DNA of 9,456 bases from Sulfurimonas sp. (lineage in GTDB: Bacteria > Campylobacterota > Campylobacteria > Campylobacterales > Sulfurimonadaceae): NCBI GenBank assembly GCA_002733945.2, contig NVXO02000006.1, forward strand, positions 21,777-31,232. The letters run 5' to 3'. This document shows, in pieces, positions 5,685 through 9,456 of the stretch. The number at the start of each line of letters is the position of its first letter. Within the stretch, counting starts at the first letter, position 1. A program made the translations under genes and the position numbers. The notes under the pieces were generated by a model. That model saw only the letters and a list, made by a program, of their open reading frames with translations. It had not been told where the DNA came from and did no database searches.

Positions 5685-6235
5685 ATATTATTAATAATTT
5701 AATCAATTTAATTTATGAAAAGACTTCGATTAAGGTCTCAAGAGCAGAAGGTGTCTTTACACGATTTGGTATGTATCAAGTTAAAGCCTACAAAGATAGT
5801 GAAAGAGAGTATCTGGTACTTATGAGCCAAAATTTTTTTGAGCTTAAAACGCCTATTGTTCATATCTTTTCTGCACTTCATGTATGTGGATCGAGCATGC
5901 ATCAGATGTACTTAGCGATGCAAATGATTTCTAAAGAAGGTGGTGTAGTTATTTACCATAGTGATAATGGAAGTAATATAGACACATTACTTTATAAAAT
6001 AAATATGAAAAAAGTTCAAACTACAAAGAGTGTCAGAAGAAAAGCTAAGAAAAAGCCCGGTATAAAAGTACCTTACAAAGAGTATCGTACCTTGGGTTTT
6101 ATATTCACCGACCTTAATCTTACAAGGATAAAACTAGTATCAAATGATCTCAAGACTACCCAAGTAATACAAGAGCTAGGAATAGAAATCACAGCTAAGG
6201 TGTCCGCGATTTCAACTGTATATAGTGAAGAATGA
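5681..6235 (+). CDS. Degenerate GTP cyclohydrolase II (RibA-like) paralogue without the zinc cysteines
   Basis: This 184-residue protein is a clear paralogue of the next gene. Both share the pattern AYKD, MS-x-NFFEL, I-x-KEGG-x-x-IYH and DL-x-L-x-x-IKL. Real RibA binds zinc with C-x10-C-x-C and acts through QEGR-x-IGL and D-x-x-EAN. Here the cysteine segment is five residues shorter and reads ALHVCGSSMHQM, leaving His67, Cys69 and His74. The QEGRNIGL segment has become DNGSNIDTL, the EAN region is replaced by a strongly basic stretch (about 110-130), and TNNP has become SNDL. Catalysis of the RibA reaction is therefore unlikely. It overlaps znuB by 4 nt, so it belongs to the zinc operon. It could be a non-catalytic partner of RibA, a metal-binding accessory protein or a different enzyme on the same fold. 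The role is unknown. Confidence 0.8.
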   Translation: MNIINNLINLIYEKTSIKVSRAEGVFTRFGMYQVKAYKDSEREYLVLMSQNFFELKTPIVHIFSALHVCGSSMHQMYLAMQMISKEGGVVIYHSDNGSNIDTLLYKINMKKVQTTKSVRRKAKKKPGIKVPYKEYRTLGFIFTDLNLTRIKLVSNDLKTTQVIQELGIEITAKVSAISTVYSEE

Positions 6236-6289
6236 AGCATTTATCATTGTGTATTATTATTGACTACAAAAAATTTAAAAAGAGAAAAT

Positions 6290-6868
6290 GTGCAAAAATA
6301 TGAAAAATCAGATATAGCAACCTTACCCTCTAAGTACGGTAATTTTACAATAAGGGCTTATAAGGATGGGTGTCAAGAGCACCTAATAATTATGAGTAAA
6401 AACTTTTTTGAACTTGAAGTGCCTTATGTCAGAATACATTCTGAATGTTTAACGGGTGATGCATTTGGTAGTTTAAAATGTGATTGTGGAAATCAACTCT
6501 CTACTGGGCTAAAACTCATTCAAAAAGAGGGAGGATTACTTATTTATCATCGACAAGAGGGACGAAATATAGGGCTTGTTAATAAAATTAATGCGTATAA
6601 GCTTCAAGATAAAGGGCTAGATACTATTGAGGCAAATTTGGCACTAGGATTTAAAGAAGATGAGCGAGACTATAGTGTAGTTTCTGAAATTTTTAAAGAC
6701 TTAGAACTACGAAAGATAAAGCTCATTACAAACAACCCAGATAAAATCGAGTACATCAAGAGTTTACAAGTTGAAATCGTTCAGATTGTACCCTTAATTA
6801 CTGTAGTTAACGAATATAATAAAAATTATTTGGATGTTAAAAAAGAATCTATGGGGCACTATTTATAA
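6290..6868 (+). CDS. ribA: GTP cyclohydrolase II
   Basis: RibA opens the imidazole ring of GTP to give the pyrimidine precursor of riboflavin, formate and pyrophosphate, and needs one zinc ion. The zinc ligands are intact as C53, C64 and C66 (SECLTGDAFGSLKCDCG). The catalytic YHRQEGRNIGL, the KINAYKLQDKGLDTIEAN region and TNNP are also present, and the protein ends with the normal MGHYL. I prefer the GTG at 6290, which gives 192 residues and a start like that of E. coli RibA (LPSKYGNF at 12-19), with an AAAGAGAA ribosome binding site just upstream. A TTG at 6260 would add ten residues. It follows the degenerate paralogue after a 54 nt gap and is probably in the same operon. A cell needs riboflavin always, so another ribA or ribBA probably exists elsewhere. 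Confidence 0.93.
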   Translation: MQKYEKSDIATLPSKYGNFTIRAYKDGCQEHLIIMSKNFFELEVPYVRIHSECLTGDAFGSLKCDCGNQLSTGLKLIQKEGGLLIYHRQEGRNIGLVNKINAYKLQDKGLDTIEANLALGFKEDERDYSVVSEIFKDLELRKIKLITNNPDKIEYIKSLQVEIVQIVPLITVVNEYNKNYLDVKKESMGHYL

Positions 6869-6910
6869 ATAGTATTTAGAACTTAGAAGAAGTTTAGTGT
6901 TTTACTATTT
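6867..6910 (+). repeat. Nested inverted repeat after ribA (weak terminator candidate)
   Basis: Arms AAATAGTA (6867-6874) and TACTATTT (6903-6910) are perfectly complementary. Inside them a smaller hairpin has arms AACTT (6880-6884) and AAGTT (6890-6894) around AGAAG. All stems are AT-rich and no clean run of T follows, so it is a poor intrinsic terminator. It could stabilise the 3' end of the operon message or partly separate it from the GTPase gene. No copy of the znuA operator motif was found between here and 6947. Confidence 0.3.
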
Positions 6911-6947
6911 GTTTAATGCTTAAATTTATTACATAAAAGGATTTACC

Positions 6948-7922
6948 ATGATACACGCGTTTATTATTACAGGATTTTTAGGTTCGGGCAAAAGTACACT
7001 ACTTACCGATACGGTCAAAAAACATTTCAAGGACAAAAATATTGCCATAATTGTAAATGAATTTGGCGAAGTGGGTATTGACCAAACTATACTCAAAAAT
7101 GTGCATAGTGATGTGATTCAAATATCTGATGGTTGCATCTGTTGTCAATTATCTGAGGAGTTTGAAAGTGGTGTTATTGAAATTATAAATAAGTTCAATC
7201 CTGACATCATATTTGTCGAAACAGCTGGAATTACAGAACCTTTTCCAATTTTCATGTCAATGCAAAACCTTGGTCTTATTGTTGATGGTGTTATATGTGT
7301 CGTTGATGCAAAAAATTATGCTTCTTATATGCATAACTCTACAGCAAAGTACCAAGTAGGTGGTGCAAATATCATTGTTCTTAATAAAACCGATTTGACC
7401 ACACAAGAAGAGCTTGCGCAAGCCAAAAAAGATATTACAGTTATCAAAGAAGAGTTTAATATTAAAAGCAACTTTACAGGTAAAACAGTATTTAATAACT
7501 ACTTTTTACATACTATAGAGAGGGGTATCCTTAATAAAGAGGTCTTTGAAGGTGTTTATCAAGTAGAAGAAATTGTAGGACTGGCAAAGGAATATCACCA
7601 TACAGATCACATTACAAATGATTCAATCATACAAAAGATTGCAAAAATTAATAGAGAAGTTTGTTTTAATGAAGTTGATTCCCTGCTAAATAACCTTCCT
7701 CGCAATATTTATAGAGCTAAAGGCATTATTAAGATGCAAGATGTTTTGAAACCTTTAGTCGTAAATTACTCATTTGGAAATGTCACATTTGAAGAGCTAG
7801 ATCAGTTTGAAGAGGACTCTATTTTTGTTTTTATAGGCGAAGATATAGATAAAGATGTTATCGAACTTGCTAAGAAGTTTGATTATTTAAATGTATTTGC
7901 ACACGAACACCACCACCATTAA
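6948..7922 (+). CDS. COG0523 (CobW/ZigA/ZagA-type) GTPase, putative zinc metallochaperone
   Basis: COG0523 proteins are G3E-family GTPases that insert metals into client proteins; those under Zur control act in zinc starvation. This 324-residue protein has Walker A GFLGSGKST (9-17), the diagnostic metal motif GCICC (62-66), the ETAG segment and the base-recognition motif NKTD. The C-terminal domain contains HHTDH (217-221) and the protein ends in HEHHHH (319-324), both plausible zinc sites. A strong ribosome binding site (AAAAGGA, 6935-6941) lies six bases before the ATG. The 79 bp gap from ribA contains no clear promoter, so the gene may be read through from the znu operon or have its own weak promoter. 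RibA is an attractive client, because it is a zinc enzyme encoded next door, but this is inference. Cobalamin-related CobW is less likely in this setting. Confidence 0.9.
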   Translation: MIHAFIITGFLGSGKSTLLTDTVKKHFKDKNIAIIVNEFGEVGIDQTILKNVHSDVIQISDGCICCQLSEEFESGVIEIINKFNPDIIFVETAGITEPFPIFMSMQNLGLIVDGVICVVDAKNYASYMHNSTAKYQVGGANIIVLNKTDLTTQEELAQAKKDITVIKEEFNIKSNFTGKTVFNNYFLHTIERGILNKEVFEGVYQVEEIVGLAKEYHHTDHITNDSIIQKIAKINREVCFNEVDSLLNNLPRNIYRAKGIIKMQDVLKPLVVNYSFGNVTFEELDQFEEDSIFVFIGEDIDKDVIELAKKFDYLNVFAHEHHHH

Positions 7923-7973
7923 GACTAATTATTATTCAGTATTAGCATTAAAAGTGGTGGTTTAGGTAGTCTT
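7910..7973 (+). repeat. Interleaved inverted repeats at the end of the GTPase gene (possible RNA pseudoknot)
   Basis: Two complementary pairs occur in interleaved order: CCACCAC (7910-7916, in the His codons) with GTGGTGG (7954-7960), and AAGACTA (7921-7927) with TAGTCTT (7967-7973). The order A-B-A'-B' would allow an H-type pseudoknot with connecting loops of 4, 26 and 6 nt. It starts inside the coding region, which is constrained by the histidines, so chance cannot be excluded. It may serve as a 3' end structure. Confidence 0.3.
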
Positions 7974-7976
7974 GAC

Positions 7977-7991
7977 TAATGGGGGGCATTA
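7977..7991 (+). terminator. Short G-loop hairpin, weak terminator candidate
   Basis: TAATG and CATTA flank five G bases, forming a five-pair stem followed by TTATACTTCT. The stem is weak and the T tract interrupted, so terminator function is doubtful. It is the only compact hairpin between the GTPase gene and dapC. The run of six G bases at 7981-7986 stands out in this AT-rich spacer. Confidence 0.2.
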
Positions 7992-8044
7992 TTATACTTC
8001 TACATAATTAAATCCTCTCTAATTATAGATAAATCTTTTTTAGC

Positions 8045-8050
8045 TATAAT
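8045..8050 (+). promoter_or_regulatory. -10 box of the dapC promoter, probably leaderless
   Basis: A perfect TATAAT, preceded by a T-rich run (8035-8041) and no clear -35, lies five bases before the dapC ATG. Transcription starting at the normal distance would begin at or within a base or two of the ATG, leaving no room for a ribosome binding site. Indeed none is present. The same AGCTATAATT sequence appears in the thiS promoter region on the other strand. Confidence 0.6.
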
Positions 8051-8055
8051 TACAT

Positions 8056-9195
8056 ATGAATTTTGAACCCTATCCCTTTGAAAAACTAAACAATTTACTT
8101 AAAAACATTATACCAAACCCAAACTTGACTTCATCTATCCTTACTATAGGTGAACCTCAGTTTGAAACACCTGCATTTATACAAAAATCTTTGATAGACA
8201 ATGCCCCTCTTCTTAAAAAATATCCTAAAACAGGTGGAGAAGTTAATCTTAGAGAAGCGATGAGAGCTTTTATTAAACGACGTTTTAACACTGAGTTAAA
8301 TGATGCCCAAATCATCCCTTGTTTTGGAACAAGAGAAGTACTTTTTAACTTCCCTCAGTTTTTACTTTTTGATGTAGAGAAGCCTGTTATGGCTTATACA
8401 AATCCTTTTTATCAGATATATGAGGGAGCAGCACTTGCTACTCGTTCTCATGTAATTCATCTCAACCTTACAAAAGAAAATAACTTTAAACCAGAGATAA
8501 ATGAAGATGAACTCTCAACTTGTGACCTTGTAATTTTAAACTTTCCAAACAACCCAACAACCTCTACTTTAACTATTTATGAACTTGGAGTTTGGGTAAA
8601 GCTTGCACTAAAACACAACTTTGTACTACTCAATGATGAGTGTTATAGTGAAATATATGCTAAAACACCCCCACCTTCTCTACTTGAGGCCTCTACTCAT
8701 GTAGGTAACTCTGAGTTTAAAAATGTTCTTGTAATTAATTCTATCTCTAAACGCTCATCTGCACCGGGTCTACGTTCTGGATTTATCGCCGGCGATGCTG
8801 AGATACTTAACGAGTACATGAAGTACAGAACCTATATAGGCTGTGCCTCTCCTCTTCCACTTCAAAGTGCAGCAGCCGCAGCTTGGAACGATGAAGAACA
8901 TGTATTTGCCTCAAGAAAAATATACAAAGAAAACTTTATAATTGCAAAAGAGATACTCGGGACAGAGATACCAAATGCTACTTTTTATCTCTGGATAGAA
9001 GTAAAAGATGCTCTAGAATTTACAAAAAAACTTTATGAAAAGTACAATGTAAAAGTCCTTCCAGGTGAGTTTTTAGCAAGACAAAGCACAAAAGCACAAA
9101 ATCCTGGTCTTGGCTACATTCGTATAGCTCTTGTTGAAAACCAAGAAAAAACTAGAAGCGCATTAAACAGAATCAAGGAGTGTCTCAATGGATAA
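8056..9195 (+). CDS. dapC: Succinyldiaminopimelate aminotransferase (class I/II PLP enzyme)
   Basis: DapC transfers an amino group from glutamate to N-succinyl-2-amino-6-oxopimelate, a step of diaminopimelate and lysine synthesis needed for peptidoglycan. The 379-residue protein has the fold type I layout. It has SILTIGEPQFETP near the N-terminus, KYPKTGGEVNLREAM, NFPNNPT in the cofactor domain, and LLNDECYSEIY with PLP-binding Asp194 and Tyr197. The PLP lysine is Lys232 in SISKRSSAPGLRSGF, and a carboxylate-binding Arg occurs in GYIRIALV. The start MNFEPYPFEKL is typical of Campylobacterota DapC, supporting the ATG at 8056. The assignment to DapC, as opposed to another class I aminotransferase, rests on this resemblance from memory. 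It overlaps the next gene by 8 nt. Confidence 0.85.
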   Translation: MNFEPYPFEKLNNLLKNIIPNPNLTSSILTIGEPQFETPAFIQKSLIDNAPLLKKYPKTGGEVNLREAMRAFIKRRFNTELNDAQIIPCFGTREVLFNFPQFLLFDVEKPVMAYTNPFYQIYEGAALATRSHVIHLNLTKENNFKPEINEDELSTCDLVILNFPNNPTTSTLTIYELGVWVKLALKHNFVLLNDECYSEIYAKTPPPSLLEASTHVGNSEFKNVLVINSISKRSSAPGLRSGFIAGDAEILNEYMKYRTYIGCASPLPLQSAAAAAWNDEEHVFASRKIYKENFIIAKEILGTEIPNATFYLWIEVKDALEFTKKLYEKYNVKVLPGEFLARQSTKAQNPGLGYIRIALVENQEKTRSALNRIKECLNG

Positions 9196-9456
9196 AGTAG
9201 AAGAATTAAAAACAAAAGTACTCAAAGCACAACAAGAGAGTGACATAGCATCTTTATATGTTTTAGAGTCAGAGGCACATGAGGTTTTTGATGAAGACAC
9301 GATTCAAGGTTTTTATGCAAATATACTCGACCTTGCCTTAGAAAAACTCACAGATACTTTAGAGTCTCATAGAAAAATGGATATGACTGAAGTTCAAGAT
9401 TTCGCGACAGCTCGCGCACTCTATGAGTATGCGATGGAACACTACTCAGCAGGTGA
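9188..9456 (+). CDS. Hypothetical acidic helical protein (3' end outside window)
   Basis: The frame opens at ATG 9188, overlapping the dapC stop by 8 nt, behind a strong ribosome binding site (AAGGAG, 9175-9180) located inside dapC. It is open to the window's end: 89 codons are seen, starting MDKVEELKTKVLKAQQESD. The visible part is rich in Glu, Asp, Leu and Ala, has no signal peptide or membrane segment, lacks cysteine, and appears mostly helical, perhaps with a coiled coil. I do not recognise the family. Codon use and composition match dapC, and the overlap indicates translation from the same message. Confidence 0.8.
   Translation, partial: MDKVEELKTKVLKAQQESDIASLYVLESEAHEVFDEDTIQGFYANILDLALEKLTDTLESHRKMDMTEVQDFATARALYEYAMEHYSAG

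Noticed and set aside
6236..6289. Internal promoter or terminator between the two RibA paralogues
   Set aside because: The 54 bp are AT-rich but contain neither a convincing -10 box at a sensible distance nor a hairpin with a T tract.
6905..6947. A third Zur-type operator upstream of the COG0523 gene
   Set aside because: The stretch TTTAA-TGC-TTAAA is symmetric and AT-rich but lacks the TGCRAC/GTCGCA half-sites of the two znuA repeats.

Overview
The window looks like a chromosome segment of a flagellated member of the Campylobacterota, probably a Sulfurimonas- or Sulfurovum-like free-living relative of Campylobacter. This is inferred from the AT-rich composition, the fliL-acpS gene pair, the style of the proteins, and promoters with a good -10 box, T-rich upstream DNA and no clear -35. 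No rRNA, tRNA, CRISPR array or insertion sequence was seen.

Left flank (1-2381): the 3' part of radA (DNA repair and recombination ATPase), then fliL (flagellar basal body), then acpS (holo-ACP synthase), all on +. acpS converges on thiS (sulfur carrier for thiazole synthesis, on -), and their coding ends overlap by 33 bp.

Centre (2382-7922): a zinc-homeostasis block. A Fur-family repressor (Zur-like, on -) is divergent from a + strand operon znuA-znuC-znuB-ribA-like-ribA, followed after a 79 bp gap by a COG0523 (CobW-type) GTPase. The short intergenic region holds two related operator-like repeats, one in the likely -35 region of znuA and one between its probable transcription start and its ribosome binding site. 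The inferred working is that zinc-loaded Zur represses the operon. On zinc starvation the cell makes the ZnuABC importer, a COG0523 GTPase that may deliver zinc to client enzymes, and two GTP cyclohydrolase II paralogues.

Three parts of this block are unusual. ZnuA carries an extra domain of about 125 residues inside its histidine-rich metal-capture loop. The first RibA paralogue has lost the three zinc cysteines and the catalytic signature, but has a new H-x-C-x4-H cluster at that place. The second RibA paralogue is intact and is predicted to be a zinc enzyme, so a zinc-requiring enzyme and a metal-site-altered copy sit side by side in a zinc-starvation operon.

Right flank (7923-9456): a spacer with several inverted repeats, then dapC (succinyldiaminopimelate aminotransferase) with a consensus TATAAT so close to its ATG that the mRNA may be leaderless, then the start of an unrecognised acidic helical protein that overlaps dapC by 8 nt and runs off the window. 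Hand counts of a few 60-base lines suggest that the zinc block is poorer in GC than either flank, which fits a cassette inserted between housekeeping genes.
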